Notes under the pieces: generated by a model
What the model saw: only the letters and a program-made list of their open reading frames with translations
Database searches by the model: none
Told to the model about the DNA's origin: nothing
Translations under genes and position numbers: made by a program
Shown: piece after piece, positions 52,721 to 60,622 of the stretch
Layout of the letters: each line of letters starts with the position of its first letter
How positions within the stretch are numbered: position 1 is the stretch's first letter
Assembly: GCF_900115925.1 (NCBI RefSeq)
Contig: NZ_FOYF01000004.1
Coordinates: 210,507-274,506 of the forward strand
Reading direction: 5' to 3'
Length of the DNA: 64,000 nt
Origin: Bacillus sp. cl95
GTDB lineage: Bacteria > Bacillota > Bacilli > Bacillales > Cytobacillaceae

Positions 52721-53455
52721 TTAACCGCCGAATCCTTTCTCGACTGGCATTTCCACTTTCGTGCCTTTCTCCCTCAACGCTAACCAGACAATGAGGCTCA
52801 ATAATATTAGCAACCCTTCTAACGATAAGATGTACCATGGGTAAGGACCAAGGACATCTAATAAACTTGCACTCTCTGGTTTGTGGCTTAAGAACATATA
52901 ATTTCCACCCACGAGCTTATTGATCAGCATGATGAATGGCATAAGAATATTGAGGAAACAGAACAATTTTAGAACAGAATAGATTGTGGGCCTATACCCT
53001 TTTATCCAGGTAAAATAAAGCGGTACCCATATGATCATCAGATGCGAATAGAAAAAGTGGAAAAAGCGAAAATGTGGAAAATCGTAATTAAGCAATGGCG
53101 TTAGCATTGCTTGTGATGCCCCCAATAAGGCCGTAAATAATAGAATCTCATAAACAAGCTTTTTCCCTGTCAACAATAAGAGGACCGTGAGAAAAAGACT
53201 GAGGCTGCATAACTCAAGAGGGATAGCATGACTTGCCTTCCAACTGCCATTCACATACATCCAGGTGTGGTAGGTTCCTTCCATAGCCAATAACGATAGT
53301 GCGACACCGACCTCTGCCTTTCTCAAGTTCTTTTCTTTAAGACGATTTCGAAAAAAGTACATTGCGATGCTAACAACTAGCAAAATGGTGATGACTGCAA
53401 AATGACTTACTGAAAACATTTCAAAATCATAATCTTGATAGCTCCTGCCAAACAT
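52721..53455 (-). CDS. TIGR02206/YwaF family membrane protein
   Basis: A 244-residue protein with seven or eight helices. Family features: MFGRSYQDYDFEMFSVSHF at the N-terminus, IPLELCSLSLFL near residue 80, HFRFFHFFYSHL near 125 and GGNYMFLSHKP near 185. It corresponds to YwaF of B. subtilis, of unknown function. ATG with GGTGG 6 nt upstream. An ACAAACGTTTGAT palindrome lies about 50 bp upstream. Confidence 0.88.
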   Translation of the reverse strand: MFGRSYQDYDFEMFSVSHFAVITILLVVSIAMYFFRNRLKEKNLRKAEVGVALSLLAMEGTYHTWMYVNGSWKASHAIPLELCSLSLFLTVLLLLTGKKLVYEILLFTALLGASQAMLTPLLNYDFPHFRFFHFFYSHLMIIWVPLYFTWIKGYRPTIYSVLKLFCFLNILMPFIMLINKLVGGNYMFLSHKPESASLLDVLGPYPWYILSLEGLLILLSLIVWLALREKGTKVEMPVEKGFGG

Positions 53456-53500
53456 ACAATCACCACCTAAATTTTGTGTTCAATACGTGGAAATTCAGAC

Positions 53501-53520
53501 TTTAAACAAACGTTTGATTA
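53501..53520. promoter_or_regulatory. Palindromic operator-like site 2 (ACAAACGTTTGAT)
   Basis: TTTAAACAAACGTTTGATTA has the same CAAACGTTTG core as the sites at 23464-23483 and 62053-62072, with one asymmetric pair. It lies 46 bp upstream of the ywaF ATG, in promoter position. Confidence 0.5.
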
Positions 53521-53647
53521 GCTCTATATAATTGTATGAAGAATATCTTTGGGTAAATGCTTATTTTTTGGAGGAATGGTGCAAATATGCTGGACTAGGT
53601 GGTTCATGGGAAACTCCAATTACCATTATATTACCAAATATATTTCA

Positions 53648-53744
53648 ATCTTGCGAAGATTTGTTGGAATCTTGCGAAACATCCTCTTATTCTTGCAAAA
53701 ACCAGGTGAAATCTTTCGAAATTCCGGACCAATCTTGCGAAACC
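53648..53744. repeat. 21-bp phased array E1 (ATCTTGCGAAA core, 5 units)
   Basis: CTTGCG-type cores begin at 53650, 53671, 53692, 53713 and 53734, exactly 21 bp apart. The core is AATCTTGCGAAA with single changes (CTTGCA, CTTTCG). The 9-10 bp between cores are different in each unit. It lies downstream of the NERD gene terminator. Confidence 0.92.
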
Positions 53745-53769
53745 ACTTTTTCGCAACATCCCACCACAC

Positions 53770-53818
53770 AAAAAATGGAAGTTCAACACGTTGGTTACAC
53801 GCTCGAACTTCCAAAAAA
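53770..53818 (-). terminator. Intrinsic terminator of the NERD gene
   Basis: TGGAAGTTC and GAACTTCCA form a perfect 9-bp stem with T tracts on the minus strand (TTTTTT). It separates arrays E1 and E2. Confidence 0.75.
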
Positions 53819-53834
53819 CACCTATTTTATTTCG

Positions 53835-53908
53835 ATCTTGCGAAAGTTTATGTGATTCTTGCGAAACTTCCTCATATTCTTGCAAAAACTAGGGGGAATA
53901 TTGCGAAA
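53835..53908. repeat. 21-bp phased array E2 (ATCTTGCGAAA core, 4 units)
   Basis: Cores begin at 53837, 53858, 53879 and 53900, again exactly 21 bp apart, with the same sequence as E1. This block lies between the NERD stop codon (53916) and the terminator, so it is probably transcribed as 3' untranslated RNA, where the core reads TTTCGCAAGAT. Confidence 0.9.
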
Positions 53909-53915
53909 CCACTAT

Positions 53916-54896
53916 TTACCCCTTATACAAATCTACAGGAGGATAGTAAATACGATCTTTGGTTGCACCTGAACTCGGAAATTGGGTTTCTGCCAACATC
54001 CTTGAGCTTACATATGACGATGATAAGTGCATAAATTCACGAAAGCTCTTGTTACTGATTTTTGAATCAACTAGTAAAAAGTAGTCTCGTAGCGTTTCCA
54101 AATGCGCATCACGTGAAAAGACGCCACAGCTTGTACAGTGCCATTTTCGATTAACGCGTTTCATTGGAATGGTAAAACAGTTGGGGCAATGCACACCTGA
54201 TCTTATATCCTTTAACGAGCTAAGATATTTGTCCATGAACAGCCTTCTGGGCGGAGTATTATTCTTGATTAAAACTCTTCTTATTTTTGCTAATTCTTTC
54301 TGGGATAGAACTTCCTCGGTGTATGTCCTCTCCATCTCCTGAACATATTTCAGTAAGTGATGTGCCTTAAACACTTTTTCAAAGATGCTCTCTTTCCCTG
54401 GATTCGTTCTTAAGATACTTCGCTTGTTGCACATGACAACGCCAAAATCGATAGGCAACTGGGCGAGTCGATGGCTATTCCAAAAGTGATTGAGTTGTAA
54501 TTGGTGGTGTTGTGCCTGACAAATAGGGTCCGCAAAACCCTCTTCCTCACCTTCAAAATTGGTTCTGATGAGTTGATGGAAAACTTGATCGAAGAATAAA
54601 GTTCCAGCGATGTTTTTCACTTCGAGGATACATGCAAAATTTGTGGAAAGGAGAATGGTGTCAATTTGAAAGGTATAACCATGCCATGGAAGGTTTAAAT
54701 CGTGGAAAATGAGGTACTTTTTTTCATCAAGAAGGGTTAAGTGATGGTCGATAGCCTGCTCTCCCCAATATCCAGCCCACCTTCTGTTCAATTCTTCTTG
54801 TAGTTCATCTCTGTAAAGACTACGGATTGGAAGTCTTCTTTTCAGTGCTTCTCCAACTTGAATCTTCAACGGAATGGTCCGTTCTTTTGCTATCAT
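53916..54896 (-). CDS. NERD domain protein with C-terminal zinc ribbon
   Basis: A 326-residue protein. Residues 45-165 match the nuclease-related NERD domain (GYWGEQAIDHHLTLL, FQIDTILLSTNFACILEVKNI), including the D-ExK-like catalytic residues of restriction-endonuclease folds. Near the C-terminus a CPNC...CTSC zinc ribbon follows (residues 235-260). NERD proteins are widespread in Firmicutes, mostly of unknown role and often near plasmid or DNA-processing genes. ATG with GGAG 10 nt upstream. Monocistronic; its 3' region carries array E2. Confidence 0.88.
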   Translation of the reverse strand: MIAKERTIPLKIQVGEALKRRLPIRSLYRDELQEELNRRWAGYWGEQAIDHHLTLLDEKKYLIFHDLNLPWHGYTFQIDTILLSTNFACILEVKNIAGTLFFDQVFHQLIRTNFEGEEEGFADPICQAQHHQLQLNHFWNSHRLAQLPIDFGVVMCNKRSILRTNPGKESIFEKVFKAHHLLKYVQEMERTYTEEVLSQKELAKIRRVLIKNNTPPRRLFMDKYLSSLKDIRSGVHCPNCFTIPMKRVNRKWHCTSCGVFSRDAHLETLRDYFLLVDSKISNKSFREFMHLSSSYVSSRMLAETQFPSSGATKDRIYYPPVDLYKG

Positions 54897-55055
54897 ATTC
54901 CCACACTCCTTAAAATGGATTCAGCCAAATATTCTCCTTCCACCTGTTTTTTCCCTTTCTTTTAAATAAGGAGTATTTTTGAACTTTACTTAAACGAAAC
55001 CTCATCCATTTTCATACGTATATAATGTAACGAACCGAAGGAATGAGGGATTCTT

Positions 55056-55775
55056 ATGTGGTTTATGTTCGGCGTCCAAATTTTCATTATCTTACTCTTT
55101 TTTATCCTTGGATGGGCCATTCGCTACAGAAAGGCATACTGGCTCATCTCCAACTTTGCTTCACGACCTGAAGTAGAAAAGCAGCAATTGCTTGCAAACG
55201 GCTATCCTCAAAAAACTGGCACCCTTTTGATGGCCACAGCTATTGGGATGCTCCTTATGCTCCCATTGACTTTTACAACCTTTAAATTTGCGATGGAAGC
55301 CCAATTCGGTTTTCTGATCGTCTTTTTAATGGGAGGATTTATCTATCTGATCAAATATGAACTTCCACATAAACGAAAGTCTAACTATACGATCAGCTCA
55401 CTAATTTTTGTGGCTGTCATTGCTTTTATTACGGTTCTCTCTTATCAGGGCTATCAAAAATCTGACCTTATTACAAAAAAGAACACTTTTGAAATCACAG
55501 GGATGTACGGAAAAGAATGGAACTACGATGACATTCAGAACGTGGAGTTAATGGAAAAGATGCCAGAAGTAACATGGAAGCAAAACGGCTTTGGCACTGC
55601 CGGCATTGCCAAAGGATATTTTAAAGTGACTGGTTACGGGAGCAGCTTGTTATTTATCGAAAAAGGTAATGCCCCATATCTTTACATCAAAATGGACGGT
55701 AAAGATATTTTCATTAATTCTGATGACGCTTCTGAAACTCAGAAGTGGTATGAGACATTACAAAACAAGCAGTAA
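55056..55775 (+). CDS. DUF3784-like membrane protein with C-terminal PH-like domain
   Basis: A 239-residue protein: N-terminal helices (residues 3-22, 50-75, 80-98, 110-128) and a soluble C-terminal beta-rich domain (about 145-235, EWNYDDIQNVELMEKMPEVT) that resembles a bacterial PH domain. The N-terminal part (FFILGWAIRYRKAYWLISNF) fits DUF3784. No function known. ATG with GAGGG 6 nt upstream. The terminator hairpin overlaps the stop codon. Confidence 0.72.
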   Translation: MWFMFGVQIFIILLFFILGWAIRYRKAYWLISNFASRPEVEKQQLLANGYPQKTGTLLMATAIGMLLMLPLTFTTFKFAMEAQFGFLIVFLMGGFIYLIKYELPHKRKSNYTISSLIFVAVIAFITVLSYQGYQKSDLITKKNTFEITGMYGKEWNYDDIQNVELMEKMPEVTWKQNGFGTAGIAKGYFKVTGYGSSLLFIEKGNAPYLYIKMDGKDIFINSDDASETQKWYETLQNKQ

Positions 55776-55802
55776 GACAAATGTCTTACTGCTTTATTTT
55801 TT
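55764..55802 (+). terminator. Intrinsic terminator overlapping the stop codon
   Basis: AGCAGTAAGAC and GTCTTACTGCT form a perfect stem with TTTATTTTTT. The left arm includes the TAA stop of the upstream gene. It may also serve the convergent small membrane gene. Confidence 0.85.
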
Positions 55803-56000
55803 CAGTCTATCTGTATAATCATTATGGTAGCTTTTATGTACGTAGTTATGGTTGTCCATTGAAAAAAGGAAACCTACCGACATCGCAAGGAATGCAGCGA
55901 GAGCCCCTATGCCAAAGCCAAATTTATAGTATCCAAGCACGATTCCTGCAATGGAAGCTATTATTAACCCCACTAATAGAATCAAGAAAAAATTCTTCAT
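55794..56000 (-). CDS. Small membrane protein of unknown function
   Basis: A 68-residue protein with two membrane helices (residues 3-24 and 28-46) and a tyrosine/histidine-rich tail (NHNYVHKSYHNDYTDRLKK). GGTGG lies upstream of the ATG. I do not recognise the family with confidence; a DUF5325-like assignment is possible. Confidence 0.6.
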   Translation of the reverse strand: MKNFFLILLVGLIIASIAGIVLGYYKFGFGIGALAAFLAMSVGFLFSMDNHNYVHKSYHNDYTDRLKK

Positions 56001-56082
56001 TTACCATCCACCATCCTTTTGTTTTACATACGAAACGCTCCAAGAAAAGTTTCATTACTTCCATTATACATTCACGGAACAC

Positions 56083-56110
56083 AAAAAAAAGAGGCTTAGC
56101 GCCTCTCCTC
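56083..56110 (-). terminator. Intrinsic terminator of the 64-residue gene
   Basis: GAGGC-GCTAA-GCCTC with flanking A tract upstream and eight T behind it on the minus strand, right at the stop codon. Confidence 0.88.
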
Positions 56111-56304
56111 TAAAACATTCCACCATGATCGTGATAACTTTTTGAGTTGTGCATATGTGATTCAAAATAGATTCTCTCTGATTCGGAGACATGCTTTTCA
56201 TTCTCTCTCGGATCGACATGCTCAATGCCTATTTGCTTATACATAAAGTCCACCATAAACCCAAATCCTAAAATAGCCACTATAAATAATAAAAACCACA
56301 CCAT
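56110..56304 (-). CDS. Small membrane-anchored protein of unknown function
   Basis: A 64-residue protein with one N-terminal helix (residues 1-20, MVWFLLFIVAILGFGFMVDF) and a polar, histidine-rich tail (HMHNSKSYHDHGGMF) that could bind metal. ATG 56304 with AAGGGTGA 6 nt upstream; a GTG three codons earlier is less well placed. Monocistronic with terminator. Family not recognised. Confidence 0.6.
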   Translation of the reverse strand: MVWFLLFIVAILGFGFMVDFMYKQIGIEHVDPRENEKHVSESERIYFESHMHNSKSYHDHGGMF

Positions 56305-56411
56305 TATTATCACCCTTAATCATAGTATTCACTTGGGTAATAAGGTGCGTATGTTGGAGGGGTTTTATACAGAAAATGGAGAAGCTTGATTGCTCCTCCA
56401 TTTCTCTTCCC

Positions 56412-56942
56412 TTATTTTACGGTGAGATCCGTTAGAATGGCGTAGCCATTTTTCACTTTTACCATAGCAAGCATATCCCCTCTGGCAGCCGCTTTTTCCA
56501 GTTCTGTTCCTGTATTATCCTCAATAAAGTATTTGTCTAAACTATATTCAATATAGGCCACTTCTTTTTCTAAATTGTTAGGACCGATATATTGCAGGGT
56601 GCCTTTTAGATAGATTCCACTTTTAGGTTCCCTTAAACTCACTTGTTCTGGAACATGAATCCCTTCTTTTTCTACCAAGGATACATACACCCGTACACCT
56701 GTATTCCGCTTGTTCAATTCTTTAATCACATCAGCATCAACCAAGTTCTTTGTGATTTCTTCTGCTTCGTATCCAAGAGCCACATAGTCTCCACGGAATA
56801 CATCCGATGGATCAACCGGCTTAGTCTGCAGCTTGATTTCTTCTCCTTTCAACACCGTATAAATAGGTTTCACTGTCATACCAAGTAGAATCAGGACAGG
56901 CAACGCACAAGCAAGCAACAATTGTTTTGTCCGTTTATTCAT
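56412..56942 (-). CDS. GDYXXLXY domain protein
   Basis: A 176-residue protein with an N-terminal membrane helix (residues 5-25) and the diagnostic GDYVALGY motif near residue 52. The family partners DUF2157 membrane proteins in many bacteria; function unknown. Start ATG 56942 with GGAGGAG 6 nt upstream, overlapping the end of the DUF2157 gene by 8 bp, so translation is coupled. Confidence 0.88.
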   Translation of the reverse strand: MNKRTKQLLLACALPVLILLGMTVKPIYTVLKGEEIKLQTKPVDPSDVFRGDYVALGYEAEEITKNLVDADVIKELNKRNTGVRVYVSLVEKEGIHVPEQVSLREPKSGIYLKGTLQYIGPNNLEKEVAYIEYSLDKYFIEDNTGTELEKAAARGDMLAMVKVKNGYAILTDLTVK

Positions 56943-57999
56943 GTGCGTCTCCTCCTTTTTTCCTTTGTTTTTCAAAATAGAAACCAAAGCCTAGCAGGAG
57001 GATCCCACCGATAATGAAGACGAGCGATTTTGGCAGAAAATCAAAAGAGATATCAATATAAAATCGAAAGATGATCACACATAAGATGACAATGCTTAAC
57101 AAGCTACCTTTTTTCACTAAAGTGAGCAAGAAAAGAATGTACAAGATGGAGAATGGAATGTAGATCCAATCGACCGGCCATGCCTCTTGGAATGTTAAGA
57201 AAAACCCAGCGAATCCATGTACCAAATAACCTAGAATTACATAAACATCCTTTAATTTTTCTTTTGCGATGACAAGTGCGATTCCGATCACGAGGTATAC
57301 CATGCCATAAATAAATTCATGTTGACCGTTTAAGAAGAAACTAATGACGCTTCCAAGTAAAGCAAGAGCCGCAATTCCTGTAATGAAAGCTGTTGCCTTT
57401 GAGAAACCAATTTTTCGATTTAAATAGTAAATCGCTCCCAACCATAGCAATGTCCATAACGGAATCATTTGCCCACTTAAATAGAGATCATCGCTAACAT
57501 ATAGAAGAACAAAAAACGCGGCCGCCAGCAATATATTCTTATCCCTTAATACAAGAGCTAGCGGTAATATCCCAAGTGACCACCAAAGGAAGGCTCCTTG
57601 AAAATCTCCTCCGAAATGAAACATTTGCCCGATTAGGAATATTCCTGCCCCAAAAACTAGGACACCTAAATAGTAGAAACTTCTTGATGTCTTCGGATAG
57701 CTTTCCTCCATTTTAAATCCAACAAAAGTACTGGCAATAAACAAAGCTATAATGACTAAAAACTTCGCTACGCGTCCAATTTCTTCCCAGTTGCTTGCAA
57801 CAAAACTTAGGATACCGGCGCCTATTAAGATAGATCCTACATATAATAACGTTTTAGTAAAAGATAAGCCTTCTTCCACTTCATATAAATCTTCTAACTC
57901 ACATCTCTGTTCCGGGGTCATTACACCAGCTTGTTCCAAGTATCGAAACTCACGGTTCAGAATCTGCAATTCGTGATTTTTCACTATGCGCTTTACCAA
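56935..57999 (-). CDS. DUF2157 family membrane protein
   Basis: A 354-residue integral membrane protein with about ten helices and a short cytoplasmic N-terminus (residues 1-45) ending in the DUF2157 segment YEVEEGLSFTKTLLYVGSILIG. It is coupled to the GDYXXLXY gene downstream, a conserved pair whose function is unknown. The TTG start at 57999 has GGGGTGA just upstream; ATG or GTG codons a few residues in are alternatives. Confidence 0.87.
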   Translation of the reverse strand: MVKRIVKNHELQILNREFRYLEQAGVMTPEQRCELEDLYEVEEGLSFTKTLLYVGSILIGAGILSFVASNWEEIGRVAKFLVIIALFIASTFVGFKMEESYPKTSRSFYYLGVLVFGAGIFLIGQMFHFGGDFQGAFLWWSLGILPLALVLRDKNILLAAAFFVLLYVSDDLYLSGQMIPLWTLLWLGAIYYLNRKIGFSKATAFITGIAALALLGSVISFFLNGQHEFIYGMVYLVIGIALVIAKEKLKDVYVILGYLVHGFAGFFLTFQEAWPVDWIYIPFSILYILFLLTLVKKGSLLSIVILCVIIFRFYIDISFDFLPKSLVFIIGGILLLGFGFYFEKQRKKGGDAHE

Positions 58000-58168
58000 T
58001 ATCTCACCCCTTTATTCCTTATTACTCCATTATATTATTCTCCACCAAAAAACAATCTGTATTTATTCTATTTTAATGGATTATTTTCTTCCACGCTGGG
58101 TAAAAGAAGATAGTATGTCCATTCCATCGAAATTTTCTCGGTCACTCATAAAGGAGACAAGGACAACC

Positions 58169-59677
58169 ATGTCATTATACAAACATCTAAAATTCGTGAA
58201 ATTATGGGGAACAGAATTCCCATCCTATACATCTATCACCTTTGATTCTAGAAAGGTGCAACCAGGGTCGGCCTTTATTTGTGTCAGCGGCGAAAACCAT
58301 GATGGTCATGTATTTCTGGAAGATGCTATCAAACGCGGCGCTACACTCATAGCCGGCGAAAATGAAGTTTCCCTTGAAAGCGCAAGTCTTAAGTATCCTG
58401 ATCGCACCTTTATTCTCGTTAAAGACGCGCGTGTATTTTTAGCAGAATTATCCATTTCTTTTTATAAAAATATTCATCAAGAACTGACTACAGTCGGAGT
58501 TACTGGAACGAACGGTAAAACAACTGTATCTGCATACGTTAGGTCGTTAATGAATTTGCTCGGAGTTTCTGCTGGTTCGATTGGTACTACCGGAATTCAT
58601 TCCTCAAAAGGTAAAATTCAATTTGAACAATCCACTCCGACTACACCGGAAGCGTGCGACTTACATTACATATTCAATGAACTTCATAATCAAAGTGACA
58701 AGTTAGCAGTAATGGAAGTCTCCTCAGTGGCAATTGAACAAAAGAGAGTGGCAGGCATCGATTTCGATGTGGCAATCCACACAAACCTATCTCCAGAGCA
58801 CCTGGAATTCCATCATACTTTTGAAAACTATAAGCTTGCCAAACTGAAATTATTTACTCAGGCTAAAAGAGCCGTTGTTAACTTGGATGATCAAGGAATG
58901 GGTGCAGACATTATCAAGGCTTTTCAGGGTCCCCTACTCTCTTATAGTTTGAATAAAGCGTCGAATGCTGATGTGAAAGCAGCAAATATCAAAGTCAACA
59001 ACTCTGGTACATCCTTTGAACTCATCTTGAAAAATAAATCCTTTATCGTCAGGACGCCATTGCTAGGTAATTACAATGTTGCCAACTTGCTAGCAGCCGT
59101 ATGTACGGCATTGCATTTAGGTTTTGCCATTGAAGACATCTTGCTGTTTCTACCACATATTGAAGGTCCCGAAGGTCGTTTTGAAATCATTCATGAACTT
59201 GAAGGACGTAAAATCATTTTGGACTATGCCCACACCCCAGCAGCACTTCAAAATCTTTTAACGGAAGTAAAGAAGCTTAGCTACAACCGATTAATAGTCA
59301 TGATTACTGGAATCGGGATCCGTGATAAAAGTAAAATGCCTAAAATGGCAGAAGTAGTTGAAAATCAAGCGGACGAAATCGTGGTTTCTGTAGACCATCC
59401 AGGTTTTAACGATCCTCACGAAATCATCGGACAAGTTCTTAAAGGATTCGAGAACCGATTCGCGATGAACATTCATACCGCACCTACTCGAGGCGAAGGT
59501 GTTTTAACCGCCCTGTCATTGAGCAGTGCAAAAGACCTTATTTTACTTACTAGCGGCTGTATCAATGGTGCTCAGTTGATAAAAGGTAATAAAATTCCTC
59601 ATTCTGATAAAGAAATAATCAAAACATACTTTGGAAATGGCCTAGCAACAGTGGATTACGATTATTTGGAAGCATAA
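58169..59677 (+). CDS. MurE-like Mur ligase paralogue
   Basis: A 502-residue ATP-dependent Mur-type amide ligase with three domains: UDP-sugar-binding N-domain (ITFDSRKVQPGSAFICVSGE near residue 25), central ATPase with GVTGTNGKTT near 112 and the STPTTPEA and HLEFHHT blocks, and C-terminal domain with LDYAHTPAAL near 355. MurE enzymes that add meso-DAP carry DNPR at the amino-acid site; here that stretch reads VDHPGFNDP, so the added amino acid is probably different. It is outside any cell-wall cluster. Start ATG 58169; the frame opens 61 codons earlier with no ribosome site. A secondary cell-wall or poly-amino-acid role is possible. Confidence 0.85.
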   Translation: MSLYKHLKFVKLWGTEFPSYTSITFDSRKVQPGSAFICVSGENHDGHVFLEDAIKRGATLIAGENEVSLESASLKYPDRTFILVKDARVFLAELSISFYKNIHQELTTVGVTGTNGKTTVSAYVRSLMNLLGVSAGSIGTTGIHSSKGKIQFEQSTPTTPEACDLHYIFNELHNQSDKLAVMEVSSVAIEQKRVAGIDFDVAIHTNLSPEHLEFHHTFENYKLAKLKLFTQAKRAVVNLDDQGMGADIIKAFQGPLLSYSLNKASNADVKAANIKVNNSGTSFELILKNKSFIVRTPLLGNYNVANLLAAVCTALHLGFAIEDILLFLPHIEGPEGRFEIIHELEGRKIILDYAHTPAALQNLLTEVKKLSYNRLIVMITGIGIRDKSKMPKMAEVVENQADEIVVSVDHPGFNDPHEIIGQVLKGFENRFAMNIHTAPTRGEGVLTALSLSSAKDLILLTSGCINGAQLIKGNKIPHSDKEIIKTYFGNGLATVDYDYLEA

Positions 59678-59679
59678 CG

Positions 59680-59712
59680 CAGAATCCTTCCGGGGTTCTG
59701 CGTTTTTTTGTA
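59680..59712 (+). terminator. Intrinsic terminator of the Mur ligase gene
   Basis: CGCAGAATCC-TTCC-GGGGTTCTGCG is a strong hairpin followed by seven T. Confidence 0.92.
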
Positions 59713-59727
59713 TGGAGTGCTTGGACA

Positions 59728-59823
59728 TCCCTCCAGATTCGCGAATTATCTTTCTAATTTAGGTGAACATTCATCCAGTTTCTAGAGTAATCTTTCTAAT
59801 TTGGCACTACATTCGTCTAGTTT
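59728..59823. repeat. 21-bp phased array F (TCTAGTTT-type core, 5 units)
   Basis: Twelve-base units start at 59728, 59749, 59770, 59791 and 59812, exactly 21 bp apart: TCCCTCCAGATT, TCTTTCTAATTT, TTCATCCAGTTT, TCTTTCTAATTT, TTCGTCTAGTTT. Alternate units are more alike (a 42-bp superperiod). It follows the Mur ligase terminator and precedes the CBS-ACT gene. Confidence 0.85.
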
Positions 59824-59935
59824 CACAAAAAGTACATAATCCAGCATAACTCGCATAAAAAATTCCTCTACAAAAGGAATTTTTTTCATTTTCCATCATA
59901 CAATGCGAAGAGCCTTTTTAAAGGAGGATGATAAA

Positions 59936-60580
59936 ATGCTCATTCGTCATCAAATGGTTACAAAGGATGCCGTCCGCTATTGTGATGAAACGTTCACGCT
60001 AAAGCAAGCTCTGGATTTTCTTAACGAAACAGGATATCGCTGCGTTCCAATATTGGATAAAACGCATTCGAAATTTATCGGGAACATTTATAAAGTACAT
60101 GTTTTGGAGCATAAAGAAGAGAATTCTCTTGAGGATAACATCACCATTCTCGCAAGCGACCAAAACACAGCAATAAATGAAAACGACTCTTTCATGAATG
60201 CATTTAAGAACCTGAAGCAGTATCCTTATTTGCCTGTTATCAATGATAAAGAGGAATTTGCTGGTCTGCTGACACATGCCGCGGTATTAAAGCTTTTGGA
60301 AGAAGCTTGGGGATTGGATCGCGGGAGTTATACCCTTACAATCGGAAGTTATGGGACACAAGGTACACTTGCAAAAATGACTGCCCTCATCAGCAATTAC
60401 AGTGATATTCAAGGTGTCATCAGCCTGGATTCCTCGAATTTTCACGTGAGCCTCATCCGCAGAGTGCTGTTCACCTTGCCAAAAGATACATCAAAAGCAA
60501 CCTTGAAAAAAATCAAAGAAAAGCTCGACGAAAACGGCTATCGTGTAATCGGTGTTGAGTGTCACGAGGGAAGTTGTTAA
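59936..60580 (+). CDS. CBS-ACT domain protein (CbpA-like)
   Basis: A 214-residue cytoplasmic protein with a tandem CBS pair (residues 1-125; MVTKDAVRYCDETFTLKQAL and VINDKEEFAGLLTHAAVLKLL) and a C-terminal ACT-type domain (about 138-210). CBS-ACT proteins of Listeria and other Firmicutes (CbpA) bind c-di-AMP, so a role in c-di-AMP or adenylate sensing is plausible. ATG 59936 with AAAGGAGG 8 nt upstream, preferred to the frame start at 59903. Monocistronic. Confidence 0.85.
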   Translation: MLIRHQMVTKDAVRYCDETFTLKQALDFLNETGYRCVPILDKTHSKFIGNIYKVHVLEHKEENSLEDNITILASDQNTAINENDSFMNAFKNLKQYPYLPVINDKEEFAGLLTHAAVLKLLEEAWGLDRGSYTLTIGSYGTQGTLAKMTALISNYSDIQGVISLDSSNFHVSLIRRVLFTLPKDTSKATLKKIKEKLDENGYRVIGVECHEGSC

Positions 60581-60582
60581 AA

Positions 60583-60622
60583 AATGAAGACCCACAAAGC
60601 ATCGATTGCTCTGTGGGTCTTA
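60583..60622. terminator. Bidirectional terminator CBS-ACT / DUF2161
   Basis: AAGACCCACAAAGC and GCTCTGTGGGTCTT form a long stem between convergent genes. Confidence 0.9.

Larger units (their letters stand above)
53456..53915. other. Gene-free stretch occupied by phased arrays E1 and E2
   Basis: Between ywaF and the NERD gene. It holds an operator-like palindrome, array E1, a terminator and array E2. Four of the six frames are open across the arrays because the 21-bp period keeps frame; the resulting heptad peptides (for example ILRNHFF, FRKISPG) are by-products. None has a ribosome site. Confidence 0.75.

Noticed and set aside
52690-52730. Fur box upstream of the FbpB-like gene
   Set aside because: The TGATAAGGAGAATG stretch has only a poor match to the 7-1-7 consensus and includes the stop of ywaF.
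53648-53908. CRISPR array
   Set aside because: Units of about 11 bp with 10-bp spacers are far too short, there are no cas genes, and the period is tied to 21 bp.
53532-54034. Open frames of 62-161 codons across arrays E1/E2 on both strands, with heptad-repeat peptides
   Set aside because: The 21-bp period keeps frame and the units lack stops, so several frames are open at once. None has a ribosome site and the peptides are translations of the DNA repeat.
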